A stretch of 64,000 nucleotides of DNA from Yinghuangia soli (GTDB taxonomy: Bacteria; Actinomycetota; Actinomycetes; Streptomycetales; Streptomycetaceae), in NCBI RefSeq assembly GCF_021502675.1, contig NZ_JAKFHA010000005.1, forward strand, positions 139,596-203,595, written 5' to 3'. The position numbers were made by a program, and so were the translations under genes. This document shows, piece by piece, positions 43,548 to 51,889 of the stretch. Numbering within the stretch: the first letter of the stretch is position 1; each line of letters starts with the position of its first letter. The notes under the pieces are model-generated. The model made no database searches. It had not been told where the DNA came from and saw only the letters and a list, made by a program, of their open reading frames with translations.

Positions 43548-44440
43548 CCGCGCAGAATTCCGGCTTCGGGACTCCTGCGGCCCCGGTGGCCCCGGTGGCC
43601 CCGGAGCGGGTGCTGCCGCAGGCGGCACTCGCCGACCTGGCCGCGGTCCCGGCGACCAGCCGCTGGGTGCGCTCCGGCGCGCTGCGGCTGCACGTCCTGG
43701 ACTACGGCGGCGACGGCGTCCCGCTCCTGGTGCTGCCCGGCATCACGATGCCGGCCGTCGGCATGGACTTCGCGGTCCGCGAACTCGTCGGCCCCTACCG
43801 CCCGGTGGTGCTCGACCAGCGCGGCCGCGGGCTGTCCGATACGGGCGCCTCCTACACGCTGGAGGACTACGCCGAGGACGCCGAGGCGGTCGTGGCGGGG
43901 CTGGGCCTGGACCGGCCGGTCCTGGTCGGCCACTCGCTCGGCGCCCGCGTGGCGGCGGCCGCCGCGGTCCGCGGCAAGACCCCGCTGGGCGGCACGGTGC
44001 TGGTCGACCCGCCGCTCAGCGGGCCCGGCCGGGACCCGTACCCGACCACCGCGGCGGCGTTCCTGGGCCAGCTCGCCGAGGCGCAGCGCGGTACGGACGC
44101 CGACGAGGTGGCCCGGGCCTGGCCGCGGTGGCCGCGCCCGGAACAGGAGCTGCGGGCCCGCTGGCTGGCGAGCTGCGGCACGGAGGCGGTGGCCGCCACG
44201 CACCGCGGGTTCGAGGCGGAGGACTTCTTCCGCTGGTGGCCCGAGGTGCCGGCGCCTGCGGTGTTCGTGCGCGGCGCGGACAGCCCGGTGGTGACCGCGG
44301 CGGGTGCCGCGGAAGCCGCCGCGGCCAACCCCGGGGCGGTCTACGCCGAGGTGCCGGACGCCGGCCACATGGTGTTCTGGGACAACCCGCCCGCCGCTCT
44401 CGGCGCGCTGCGCGACGCGCTGCGCGACCTGACCCGCTGA
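43544..44440 (+). CDS. nicD: N-formylmaleamate deformylase (NicD), alpha/beta hydrolase
   Basis: A 298-residue alpha/beta hydrolase. The catalytic triad is S131 (VGHSLGAR), D155 (TVLVDPPL) and H275 (PDAGHMVFWD). Each is offset by exactly 30 from the S101/D125/H245 triad I recall for Pseudomonas NicD. It should release formate from N-formylmaleamate, giving maleamate for NicF. A strong GGGGAGGGG precedes ATG 43544, which overlaps the NicF stop by 4 bp. The first 30 residues are an extension rich in Ala/Pro/Val. Confidence 0.87.
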   Translation: MTAQNSGFGTPAAPVAPVAPERVLPQAALADLAAVPATSRWVRSGALRLHVLDYGGDGVPLLVLPGITMPAVGMDFAVRELVGPYRPVVLDQRGRGLSDTGASYTLEDYAEDAEAVVAGLGLDRPVLVGHSLGARVAAAAAVRGKTPLGGTVLVDPPLSGPGRDPYPTTAAAFLGQLAEAQRGTDADEVARAWPRWPRPEQELRARWLASCGTEAVAATHRGFEAEDFFRWWPEVPAPAVFVRGADSPVVTAAGAAEAAAANPGAVYAEVPDAGHMVFWDNPPAALGALRDALRDLTR

Positions 44441-44505
44441 CCTCGGGGAAGGGGCGTGGGCGAGGTGCACCGCGGAGCCGCGGAGCGGCGTGCTCAAATG
44501 GGCGC

Positions 44506-44985
44506 ATGGCTGATCAGACCGCGCCCGCACCGTCCGCTCCCGCGCCGCCCGCCGCCCTCGTCGCGGCCCCCGGCTACCAGGTCCGGCGCCTCTACCAGGC
44601 GTACCTCGCGGCCTGGGTCCGGTCGGTCGACCCGGTGCTCACCGGACCGCAGTTCGCGGTCCTCACCGCGGTGGACGCGGGCCCCGGACGGGACCAGCGG
44701 TCGCTGGCCTCGGCGGTCGCCCTGGACACCTCGACCATGGCGGACGTCGCGCGGCGCCTGGAGACGCGCGGACTGATCGTCCGCAAGACCGCGGCCGACG
44801 ACGGCCGCCGCAAGTTGCTCTACCTCACCGAGGAAGGTGAGCGGTCTCTGCACGAGGCCAACCTGCGCGCGCGGGCGCTCGACGAGCGGCTCCTGGAGCC
44901 GTTCGACGCCGAGCAGCGCGAGCAGTTGATGACGTCGCTGGCTGCCCTCGCAGGTCACTGGGAGGGCCTGACCGAGGCTTTGTAG
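44506..44985 (+). CDS. MarR-family regulator (NicR/BpsR-like position)
   Basis: A 159-residue winged-helix regulator of the MarR family. Recognition elements are GPQFAVLTAVDAGPGRDQRSLASAVALDTSTMADVARRLETRGL and the wing R-K-T-A-A-D-D-G-R-R-K-L-L-Y-L-T. It sits among the catabolic genes between nicD and nicE, as the NicR and BpsR repressors do near nic genes in proteobacteria, where 6-hydroxynicotinate is the inducer. ATG 44506 lacks a strong ribosome site. Repression of this cluster through the dyads upstream of nicX is an inference. Confidence 0.82.
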   Translation: MADQTAPAPSAPAPPAALVAAPGYQVRRLYQAYLAAWVRSVDPVLTGPQFAVLTAVDAGPGRDQRSLASAVALDTSTMADVARRLETRGLIVRKTAADDGRRKLLYLTEEGERSLHEANLRARALDERLLEPFDAEQREQLMTSLAALAGHWEGLTEAL

Positions 44986-45004
44986 CCGCCGCACTGGAGT
45001 ACGC

Positions 45005-45796
45005 GTGACGGACCACCCGCAGCACCCGAAGGACCACCACGTCGGACTGATCGTCCCCAGCTCGAACCTCACGATGGAGACCGAGCTGCCGCGCATGATG
45101 CGGGCCCGCGAAGCGCTGTTCCCCGATGAGCGCTTCGTGTTCCACAGCAGCCGCATGCGCATGAAGCACGTCACCCCGGAGGAACTGCGCGGCATGAACG
45201 CGCAGACCCGCCGGGCCGCCGCCGAACTCGCCGATGCGCGGCCGGACGCGGTCGCCACCGCGTGCCTGGTCGCGATCATGGCGCAGGGCCCCGGCTACCA
45301 CTGCACGGCCGAGGACGAGATCACCGGCGTGCTGCGCGAGGAAGGCGTCGCCGCCCCGGTGGTGTCCAGCGCGGGCGCGCTGATCACCGGCATCAAGGCG
45401 CTCGGTGCGCGGCGCGTCGCGATCGTCACGCCGTACATGAAGCCGCTGACCGCCCTGGTCGCGGAGTACCTGGAGGACGCCGGCACCGAGGTCGTGGACA
45501 CGCTCAGCCTCGAAGTGCCGGACAACATCGCGGTGGCCCGCCTCGACCCGCGCGACCTGCTCGGCCACGTGGGCAAGTTGGACCTCTCCCGGGCGGACGC
45601 CCTGGTGCTGTCGGCGTGCGTGCAGATGCCGTCGCTGCCGGTGCTGCCGGAGGTCCAGGAAGCCGTCGGCATGCCGGTGCTGTCCGCGGCGGCGGCCACC
45701 GCCTACTGCCTGCTCGCCGAACTCGGCCTGGAGACCGCCGTGCCCGGAGCCGGCGAACTGCTGACCGGCCGCTACCCGGTGCCTGCCGGGGCCTGA
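45005..45796 (+). CDS. nicE: Maleate isomerase (NicE)
   Basis: A 263-residue Asp/Glu-racemase-superfamily enzyme converting maleate to fumarate. The two catalytic cysteines are C87 (TACLVAIM) and C205 (LSACVQMPS). Their spacing of 118 equals that of C76/C194 recalled for Nocardia maleate cis-trans isomerase. It opens with the family start HVGLIVPSSNLTMETELP. GTG 45005 follows GGAG. It completes the route to the TCA cycle. A hairpin follows its stop directly. Confidence 0.9.
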   Translation: MTDHPQHPKDHHVGLIVPSSNLTMETELPRMMRAREALFPDERFVFHSSRMRMKHVTPEELRGMNAQTRRAAAELADARPDAVATACLVAIMAQGPGYHCTAEDEITGVLREEGVAAPVVSSAGALITGIKALGARRVAIVTPYMKPLTALVAEYLEDAGTEVVDTLSLEVPDNIAVARLDPRDLLGHVGKLDLSRADALVLSACVQMPSLPVLPEVQEAVGMPVLSAAAATAYCLLAELGLETAVPGAGELLTGRYPVPAGA

Positions 45797-45831
45797 CCCC
45801 GCGCCCGTGACCCCGCGTACAGGGCGCGGGG
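45797..45831 (+). terminator. Hairpin between nicE and the transporter genes
   Basis: CCCCGCGCCC (45797-45806) pairs with GGGCGCGGGG (45822-45831) over 10 bp with a 15-nt loop. It begins directly after the nicE stop. It would separate the catabolic genes from the importer genes, implying a promoter in 45832-45901. Confidence 0.55.
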
Positions 45832-45901
45832 CGATGCAGCACACCCTCGGTCAGGCGAAATGCCCGAAATACGGAGATTCTCGCAAGCATCGGAGTGACT
45901 C

Positions 45902-47167
45902 ATGCAATTTGACATGGCAAAGGTGAGGGCGGCCGCCGCGGCCGGCGCGGTCCTCCTGCTCGTCGCGGCCTGCGGCGGCAAGGACCCGTCCGCGAAGGGC
46001 GCCCCGGACGGGGACAGCAAGGCCACCGGCAGCAAGGGCAGCGTCACGGTCGGCCTGCTCAACCCGGCCACCGGCCCGTTCGCGGCACTCGGCACGGACG
46101 TCAACGCCGGTTTCGAGGCGTACCTCAAGAGCAAGGGCGGCGTGCTGTCCGGCTACGCCATCAAGGTCGCCAAGGCCGACGAGGGCACCGACGCCGCGCA
46201 AGGCACCACGAAGGCCCGGCAGTTGGTCGAGCAGGACAAGGCCCAGATAGTCATCGGCCTGGTCAACTCGGCGATCGCGTACGCGGTGGCGCCGTACATG
46301 GAGGACACCGCCAAGGTGCCGCTCCTCATCACTGTCGCCGGCGCGGACGGCCTGACCCGCAAGCAGAACGGCAACACCTTCCGGCTCTCCTACACGAGCT
46401 CGCAGGACTCGATGCCGCTCGGCCCGTACACCTGCAAGGACATGGGCAAGCAGAAGGCCGTCGTGCTCGGCCTGGACTACTCCTTCGGCTGGGAGGCCGC
46501 GGGCGGGTTCGCGCGCACCTACGAGGACGCCGGCTGCCAGGTCGTCCAGGAGATCTACGCCCCGCTCGGCACCCAGGACTGGGGCCCGTACGTCAACCAG
46601 GTCAAGAAGGACGCCGACGTCGTCTACGTCGTCGCCCCCGGCCAGGACGGCGTGCGGCTGCTCAAGGCGTACCGCGACTTCGGCGTGAAGCTCCCGATCG
46701 TCGCGCACGGTGCGACCGTCGACGAGACCATCCTGGCCACCGAGGGCTCCAGCGCCGACGGCGTCATCTCGTCGCTGCACTACACGCCGCAGATCGACTC
46801 GCCGCAGAACAAGGCCCTGCTCGACGCCGCCGACAAGGGCGGCAACCAGTACCTCGAGGACGGCTGGGCGGCCGGCATGACGCTGGAGGCCGCGCTCGCG
46901 ACGATCGACAGCGACCCGACCCCCGACAAGATCCGCGCCGCCCTCGCGGGCGTCAAGATCGAGGCGCCGCGCGGCCCGCTCTCCTTCGACGCCTACGGCC
47001 AGGCCGTCTACCCGGTCTACATCCGCAAGGTCGAGGAGAAGGACGGCAAGCGGGTCAACTCGATCCTCACCAGCGTCCCCAACGTCTCGCAGTTCGGCAC
47101 CTACGACCCGGCCACGTACCTCGGTTTCCCGGGCTACGAGAAGCTCAAGGGCTCGTGGTCCAAGTGA
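45902..47167 (+). CDS. ABC transporter substrate-binding lipoprotein (type I, LivJ/AmiC-like)
   Basis: A 421-residue periplasmic-binding-protein type I of the HAAT (branched-chain amino acid) family. The signal peptide ends in the lipobox LLVAAC, lipidated Cys at 24. The mature protein has V-G-L-L-N-P-A-T-G-P-F-A-A-L-G near its start, as in LivJ-like and aromatic-acid binding proteins. ATG 45902 is used; ATG at 45914 is possible. It is the first gene of an operon encoding a complete importer. The location makes nicotinate or a related pyridine the likely ligand, but family members also bind amino acids, urea and amides. Confidence 0.92.
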   Translation: MQFDMAKVRAAAAAGAVLLLVAACGGKDPSAKGAPDGDSKATGSKGSVTVGLLNPATGPFAALGTDVNAGFEAYLKSKGGVLSGYAIKVAKADEGTDAAQGTTKARQLVEQDKAQIVIGLVNSAIAYAVAPYMEDTAKVPLLITVAGADGLTRKQNGNTFRLSYTSSQDSMPLGPYTCKDMGKQKAVVLGLDYSFGWEAAGGFARTYEDAGCQVVQEIYAPLGTQDWGPYVNQVKKDADVVYVVAPGQDGVRLLKAYRDFGVKLPIVAHGATVDETILATEGSSADGVISSLHYTPQIDSPQNKALLDAADKGGNQYLEDGWAAGMTLEAALATIDSDPTPDKIRAALAGVKIEAPRGPLSFDAYGQAVYPVYIRKVEEKDGKRVNSILTSVPNVSQFGTYDPATYLGFPGYEKLKGSWSK

Positions 47168-47177
47168 GGGGCGCGGC

Positions 47178-48041
47178 GTGCTGACCTGGCTCACCCACTC
47201 GGTCAACGGACTGGCCTACGGATCCCTGCTGTTCCTGGTCGCCAGCGGTCTGACCATCACGTTCGGCCTCATGCGCACGGTCAACCTCGCGCATGGCGCC
47301 TTCTACCTCATCGGCGGATACCTCGCCTACGACCTGGCCACCGACGGCACCGACTACTGGCTGGCGCTGCTGGCCGGCGTGGTGGCCGCGGCGATCGGCG
47401 GGATGATCGTCGAACGGGCGTTCCTGCACCGCCTCGCGGGCCGCGAACTCCCGCAGATCGTCCTGACCCTGGGCGTCGCGTACATCATCGGCGACCAGAT
47501 CCTGGCCAACTACGGCGGCGACCCGGTCGCGCCGCCCACCCCGCCCGGCCTCGAAGGCCCGGTCACCATCGGCGACTGGATCTTCCCGAAGTTCCGGCTG
47601 GTCATGATCGGCGTCGCGATCGGCCTCGCGCTGGTCGTCGGCGCGCTGCTCAAGTACACCCCGACCGGCGCGAAGGTGCGGGCCGCGGTGGACGACGAGG
47701 AGATCGCCCGCGCGGTCGGCATCCGCGTCCCGCTGGTGTTCCTGCTCGTCTTCGGCTGCGGCACCGGGCTCGCCGCCTTCGCCGGGGTCTGGGGCGGCGC
47801 GTTCACCTCGCTCGCCCCGGAGAGCGGATTCGAGGTGCTGCTGCTCGCCCTCATCGTGGTCGTCGTCGGCGGCCTCGGCTCGATCGGCGGCGCCCTGACG
47901 GCCGCGTTCATCGTCGGCCTGGTGGACCAGTACGGCAAGGTCTGGTTCCCCGAATGGGCGCTGTTCACCCTGTACGCGTCGGTCGCCGCGCTCCTCGCGG
48001 TGCGCCCGAGCGGCCTGTTCGGCAAGGCGGTGTTCCGATGA
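47178..48041 (+). CDS. Branched-chain amino acid-type ABC permease (LivH-like)
   Basis: A 287-residue membrane permease with about eight helices. Conserved segments are N-G-L-A-Y-G-S-L-L-F-L-V-A-S-G-L-T-I-T-F-G near the start, N-L-A-H-G-A-F-Y, and the C-terminal G-G-L-G-S-I-G-G-A-L. These are the LivH signatures. GTG 47178 follows AGGGG and lies 10 bp after the binding-protein stop. It overlaps the LivM-like gene by 4 bp. It forms half of the transmembrane channel of the importer in the nic cluster. Confidence 0.92.
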   Translation: MLTWLTHSVNGLAYGSLLFLVASGLTITFGLMRTVNLAHGAFYLIGGYLAYDLATDGTDYWLALLAGVVAAAIGGMIVERAFLHRLAGRELPQIVLTLGVAYIIGDQILANYGGDPVAPPTPPGLEGPVTIGDWIFPKFRLVMIGVAIGLALVVGALLKYTPTGAKVRAAVDDEEIARAVGIRVPLVFLLVFGCGTGLAAFAGVWGGAFTSLAPESGFEVLLLALIVVVVGGLGSIGGALTAAFIVGLVDQYGKVWFPEWALFTLYASVAALLAVRPSGLFGKAVFR

Positions 48042-49063
48042 GGGGACTGTCCACCGGGCGCCTGACCGCCCTCGCCGCCGGCCTGGCGGCCGTCGCGGGG
48101 CTGGTCCTGCTGCCCTTCCTCACCGACTCCTTCTACACGTTCGTGGCCACCCGCATGCTGCTCCTCGGCCTGTTCGCCACGGCGTACAACGCGGTCTTCG
48201 GGTTCGGCGGGATGGCCTCGCTCGGGCACGCTGCGTTCTACGGCATCGGCGGCTACTCGGTCGGCATCGGCGTCACCCGCTGGGACTGGCCGCCGCTGGT
48301 GGTCCTGCCGGTCGCCATCGTGCTCGGCGCGGCGGCCGCCGCGGTGTTCGGGATCATGTGCCTGCGGGTGCGCGGCATCTACCTGCTGCTGCTCACCCTC
48401 GCGCTGGCCCAGGCCATCGCCGGCCTGGCGTTCTACCAGACCGAATGGACCGGCGGCGACAACGGCATCCCGAGCATCTCGCGCGACGGCCTGCCGTCCG
48501 CGGTCCGGGAAGGCGACGGGTTCTACTGGCTCAGCCTCGGCGTCGTCGCGGTCTGCGTCGCGCTGCTGTGGATGTACCAGCGGTCCCCGCTGGGCATGTC
48601 GGTGGTCGGCGTGCGGGAGAGCGAGGCGCGCATGAGCGCCACCGGCTACCGCACCGGGCGGCTGCGGATCATCGCGTTCACCGTCTCGGGCGCCTTCGCG
48701 GCGGTGGCCGGCGTCATGGAGGTCTACCTCCAGGGCTCGGTGTCCACCGCGAACATGCACTGGCAGATCAGCGCCGAGGTGCTGGTGTTCGCCATCCTGG
48801 GCGGCGCCCGGCACTTCCTCGGACCGTTCCTGGGCGCCGTCATGGTGACCGGGCTCGAGGTGTGGGTCAGCACCTACACCGACCGGTGGATGACCGTGCT
48901 CGGCATCGTCTACATCGCCACCGCGCTGTTCCTCGCGGACGGCGTGCTCGGCCGCGCGGGCTGGGCGGTCCGCCGGGCCAAGGACCTCCGGGCCGGCCCG
49001 GCGGCGGCGCCGGCCGCGGCACCCAAGGACCGCACCGAACTCCCGGCGGAGGCACCCGCATGA
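48038..49063 (+). CDS. Branched-chain amino acid-type ABC permease (LivM-like)
   Basis: A 341-residue permease of the LivM family. Typical segments are A-Y-N-A-V-F-G-F-G-G-M-A-S-L-G-H-A-A-F-Y-G-I-G-G-Y after the first helices and the docking-type R-E-S-E-A-R-M-S-A-T-G-Y. The last 35 residues are a cytoplasmic Ala/Lys-rich tail. It overlaps both neighbours by 4 bp and pairs with the LivH-like protein. Confidence 0.92.
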   Translation: MRGLSTGRLTALAAGLAAVAGLVLLPFLTDSFYTFVATRMLLLGLFATAYNAVFGFGGMASLGHAAFYGIGGYSVGIGVTRWDWPPLVVLPVAIVLGAAAAAVFGIMCLRVRGIYLLLLTLALAQAIAGLAFYQTEWTGGDNGIPSISRDGLPSAVREGDGFYWLSLGVVAVCVALLWMYQRSPLGMSVVGVRESEARMSATGYRTGRLRIIAFTVSGAFAAVAGVMEVYLQGSVSTANMHWQISAEVLVFAILGGARHFLGPFLGAVMVTGLEVWVSTYTDRWMTVLGIVYIATALFLADGVLGRAGWAVRRAKDLRAGPAAAPAAAPKDRTELPAEAPA

Positions 49064-49815
49064 CCGACTACGCCATCGCGGGCCGCAACCTGACCATGCA
49101 GTTCGGGACGTTCCGCGCCAACGACGACATCACCCTCGCGGTCCCCGCGGGGGAACGCCGGGCCCTGATCGGGCCGAACGGCGCGGGCAAGTCCACGCTG
49201 TTCAACCTGCTCGCCGGGCAACTGCGCCCGACCTCGGGCACGGTCACCCTGCTGGGCCGCGACGTGACCCGCGTCCCGGCCCACCGCAGGGCCCGGCTCG
49301 GACTCGCCCGCACCTTCCAACTCACGGACCTGCTGGACGAGTTGACGGTGCGCGAGAACGTCCAGCTCACCTTGGCGGCGCAGTCGTCCGCGCACCGGGT
49401 GTTCTGGCGGCCGCTCGGCTCGGTCGGCACGCTCGCCGCCGAGGCCGATGCCGTCCTCGCCCAGTGGGACCTGGGCGACTTCGGCGACCGGCTGGTGCGC
49501 GAACTCGCCTACGGGCAGCAGCGGATCCTGGAGATCGCCCTGGCGATGTCGCGGAACCCGCAGGTGCTGCTCCTGGACGAGCCCACCGCGGGCCTCTCGC
49601 CCGCGGACGCCCGCAAGCTCACCGGCCTGGTCGCGGCCCTGCCGCGCACCATCACCGTGGTCATGATCGAACACGACATGGAGGTCGCGTTCACGCTGTC
49701 CGACCAGGTCAGCGTGCTGCAGCAGGGCCGGGTCATCGCCGCCGGCACCCCGGACGAGGTGGCCACCGACAACCGCGTGCTCGAGGCGTACCTCGGGGAG
49801 GCAGCCGATGCTTGA
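49060..49815 (+). CDS. ABC transporter ATP-binding protein (LivG-like)
   Basis: A 251-residue ATPase with Walker A GPNGAGKST (about 39-47), the Q-loop L-A-R-T-F-Q-L-T-D-L and the signature-region L-A-Y-G-Q-Q-R. Walker B is V-L-L-L-D-E-P-T-A-G-L-S, with the H-loop I-E-H-D-M. LAYGQQR in place of LSGGQ is normal for LivG proteins. It powers import together with the LivF-like ATPase, whose start it overlaps by 8 bp. Confidence 0.93.
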   Translation: MTDYAIAGRNLTMQFGTFRANDDITLAVPAGERRALIGPNGAGKSTLFNLLAGQLRPTSGTVTLLGRDVTRVPAHRRARLGLARTFQLTDLLDELTVRENVQLTLAAQSSAHRVFWRPLGSVGTLAAEADAVLAQWDLGDFGDRLVRELAYGQQRILEIALAMSRNPQVLLLDEPTAGLSPADARKLTGLVAALPRTITVVMIEHDMEVAFTLSDQVSVLQQGRVIAAGTPDEVATDNRVLEAYLGEAADA

Positions 49816-50539
49816 ACTCCGTGACGTGCACACCTACTACGGCGCGAGCCACGTCCTGCAGGGCGTCTCGCTGACCGTCGGCGAGGGCGAAGTGCTCGGC
49901 ATCCTGGGCCGCAACGGCATGGGCAAGACGACGCTGGTGCACACCATCGCCGGCCTGCTCAGACCGCGGCGCGGGACGATCGAGTTCCGGGGCCGCCGGA
50001 TCGGCGGCGCCCCGGCCGAGCGCATCGCCCGCGCGGGCATGGCCCTGGTGCCGCAAGGGCACCGCATCTTCCCGTCGCTGACCGTGAAGGAGAACCTCAA
50101 GGTCGCGGTGCGCCGCGGCACCGCACCCGAGCCCTGGACCATCGACGACGTGGTGGACCGCTTCCCGGTCCTCGGCGAGCGCTTCGGCCTGTCCGCCGGG
50201 CTGCTCTCCGGCGGCCAGCAGCAGATGCTGGCCCTGGGCCGCGCCCTGGTCGGCAACGGCAGCCTCGTCCTGCTCGACGAGCCCACCGAGGGCCTCGACC
50301 CGCAGACCGTGGCCCGGGTCGGCGACGTGGTCGACGAACTCCGCGGCCGCGGCACGTCCGCGATCCTCGTCGAGCAGAAGGTCGACTTCGCGCTGCGCCG
50401 CGTCGACCGCGCGCTCGTCCTGGAACGCGGCCACGTCGTGCACACCACCGACAAGCCCCAGGAACTCCGCACCGACACCGCAGCGCTGCGCGAACTCCTG
50501 GCAGTCGGCGGCGCCCCATCTACCGCGCCGTCCGCCTGA
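49808..50539 (+). CDS. ABC transporter ATP-binding protein (LivF-like)
   Basis: A 243-residue ATPase with Walker A GRNGMGKTT (about 36-44), the LivF-specific V-P-Q-G-H-R-I-F-P-S-L-T-V-K-E-N-L, the signature L-S-G-G-Q-Q-Q-M and Walker B L-V-L-L-D-E-P-T-E-G-L. A GGGGAGG ribosome site inside the previous gene precedes ATG 49808. It is the last gene of the importer operon and is followed at once by a strong hairpin. Confidence 0.93.
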   Translation: MLELRDVHTYYGASHVLQGVSLTVGEGEVLGILGRNGMGKTTLVHTIAGLLRPRRGTIEFRGRRIGGAPAERIARAGMALVPQGHRIFPSLTVKENLKVAVRRGTAPEPWTIDDVVDRFPVLGERFGLSAGLLSGGQQQMLALGRALVGNGSLVLLDEPTEGLDPQTVARVGDVVDELRGRGTSAILVEQKVDFALRRVDRALVLERGHVVHTTDKPQELRTDTAALRELLAVGGAPSTAPSA

Positions 50540-50540
50540 C

Positions 50541-50573
50541 CGGCCGGTCCGGCGCGACCCGCCGGACCGGCCG
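50541..50573 (+). terminator. Terminator of the nic/importer gene cluster
   Basis: CGGCCGGTCCGGC (50541-50553) pairs perfectly with 50561-50573 over 13 bp with a 7-nt loop, right after the last importer gene's stop codon. Confidence 0.7.
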
Positions 50574-50645
50574 CATTACCCGGCGGCTTCCCGAAGCCGC
50601 TCAGCCCCCCGGATCCCTGTGCCTTCGAGTACGAGAGGCTCCACC

Positions 50646-51689
50646 GTGCACCGACCCCTGCCCCGCAGATCCGTCCTGGCCGCCGCCGCGGCCGCCGGAC
50701 CCGCCGCGATGCTGCTGTCCGGCACCGCGGCAGCCGCCGCCCCCGCGGCCGGCCCGTCCGGCGCAGTACCCGGCACTGCACCCGGCACCACGCCGGGCTT
50801 CACCCGTCCCGCCACCGTGGTGGCCGAACAGCGCCTGGACGCCCGCACCCTCGACCTGACCGTCGACTCCGCGGCGCTCGGCCGCACCGCCAAGGTGCGC
50901 CTCCTGCTCCCGCCCGGATGGGACCGCACCGCCCGGCGCACGTGGCCGGTCCTCTACCTCCTGCACGGCGCGTTCAGCGACCAGACAGCCTGGACCCGCT
51001 ACGGCGTCCGCGACATCGTCGGGGACACCGGCGTCCTGGTCGTCATGCCGGAAGGCGGCGCCACCAGCTACTACTCGAACTGGTGGAACCACGGGGCGTG
51101 GGGGACCCCGGCCTGGGAGGTCTTCCACACCCGCGAGCTGCGCCGCCTCCTGGAACGCGATTACCGGGCCGGCCCGCAGCGCGCCGCAGCCGGGCTGTCC
51201 ATGGGCGGGCAGGGCGCGTTCACCTACGCGGCCCGCAACCCGGGGATGTTCCGGGCCGCCGCGTCGTTCAGCGGCGTCCTGCACACCGCCATGGAATCCG
51301 GCGACCTGTCCGGCCCCGGCATCATCACCAAGTTCGTCGGCTTCTCCGGCGCCGACCCGACCGCGCTCTGGGGCGACCCGGTGGCGCAGCGGCACCTGTG
51401 GGCCGCGTTCAACCCGTACGACCTGGCCTACCTGCTGCGCGGGGTACGCCTGTTCGCCTCGTGGGGCACCGGGCAGCCCGGGCCGCTGGACGCCGCGGGC
51501 ACCAAGGTCGACGACATCGAGCGGCTGTGCGGCACGATGTCGCAGATGTTCGCGGACCGGGCCCGCCGGCTGCACCTGGACCTGACCGTCCGGAGCGGAC
51601 CCGGCACGCATACCAGCCCGTACTTCCGGCGCGGGCTCGTCGACGCCTTCCCCATGCTGATGTCCGCCATCGGGGCCGGCCGGCCCTGA
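50646..51689 (+). CDS. Tat-exported esterase of the antigen-85/EstA-like family
   Basis: A 347-residue secreted alpha/beta hydrolase, paralogous to the gene at 27464-28471. Shared segments include S-Y-Y-S-N-W-W-N-H-G, A-G-L-S-M-G-G-Q-G-A-F and G-P-G-T-H-T. The N-terminus H-R-P-L-P-R-R-S-V-L-A-A-A is a twin-arginine signal, ending near the Ala-rich stretch at about 35. The nucleophile is the Ser of GLSMGG. GTG 50646 is used, preceded by GAGAGG. It is a separate transcription unit bounded by hairpins on both sides. Substrate unknown. Confidence 0.88.
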   Translation: MHRPLPRRSVLAAAAAAGPAAMLLSGTAAAAAPAAGPSGAVPGTAPGTTPGFTRPATVVAEQRLDARTLDLTVDSAALGRTAKVRLLLPPGWDRTARRTWPVLYLLHGAFSDQTAWTRYGVRDIVGDTGVLVVMPEGGATSYYSNWWNHGAWGTPAWEVFHTRELRRLLERDYRAGPQRAAAGLSMGGQGAFTYAARNPGMFRAAASFSGVLHTAMESGDLSGPGIITKFVGFSGADPTALWGDPVAQRHLWAAFNPYDLAYLLRGVRLFASWGTGQPGPLDAAGTKVDDIERLCGTMSQMFADRARRLHLDLTVRSGPGTHTSPYFRRGLVDAFPMLMSAIGAGRP

Positions 51690-51698
51690 CCCCCGACC

Positions 51699-51742
51699 GG
51701 CCGGGCCCGCGCGGTGCATGCCGACACCGCGCGGGCCCGGCC
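51699..51742 (+). terminator. Strong terminator after the esterase gene
   Basis: A perfect 18-bp stem, GGCCGGGCCCGCGCGGTG (51699-51716) with 51725-51742, closed by an 8-nt loop. It lies 10 bp after the esterase stop. Confidence 0.8.
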
Positions 51743-51889
51743 ACCAGCTCGACCGCGAGCCCCGGCCAGGGTGATCATTAGCCCCTGCCTATCGTTAAGT
51801 CAGATGCATTGAGCGTTGTGGAATCCGTCGTTGATCGCCGTACCCCGCGGGCCGGAAGGTGGAGGTGCTACCGAACCAGGGGAGAAACA

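Noticed and set aside
35738-45796. Picolinate rather than nicotinate degradation
   Set aside because: Both pathways meet at 2,5-dihydroxypyridine, but picolinate degradation needs a 3,6-dihydroxypicolinate decarboxylase (amidohydrolase type), which is absent, whereas a NicC-like decarboxylating monooxygenase is present. Not formally excluded.
51820-51843. Autoregulatory ECF promoter (GGAAT ... CGTA) upstream of the SigR-like gene
   Set aside because: The spacer of 14 bp is shorter than usual for SigR- or SigE-type promoters and the -10 match is poor.
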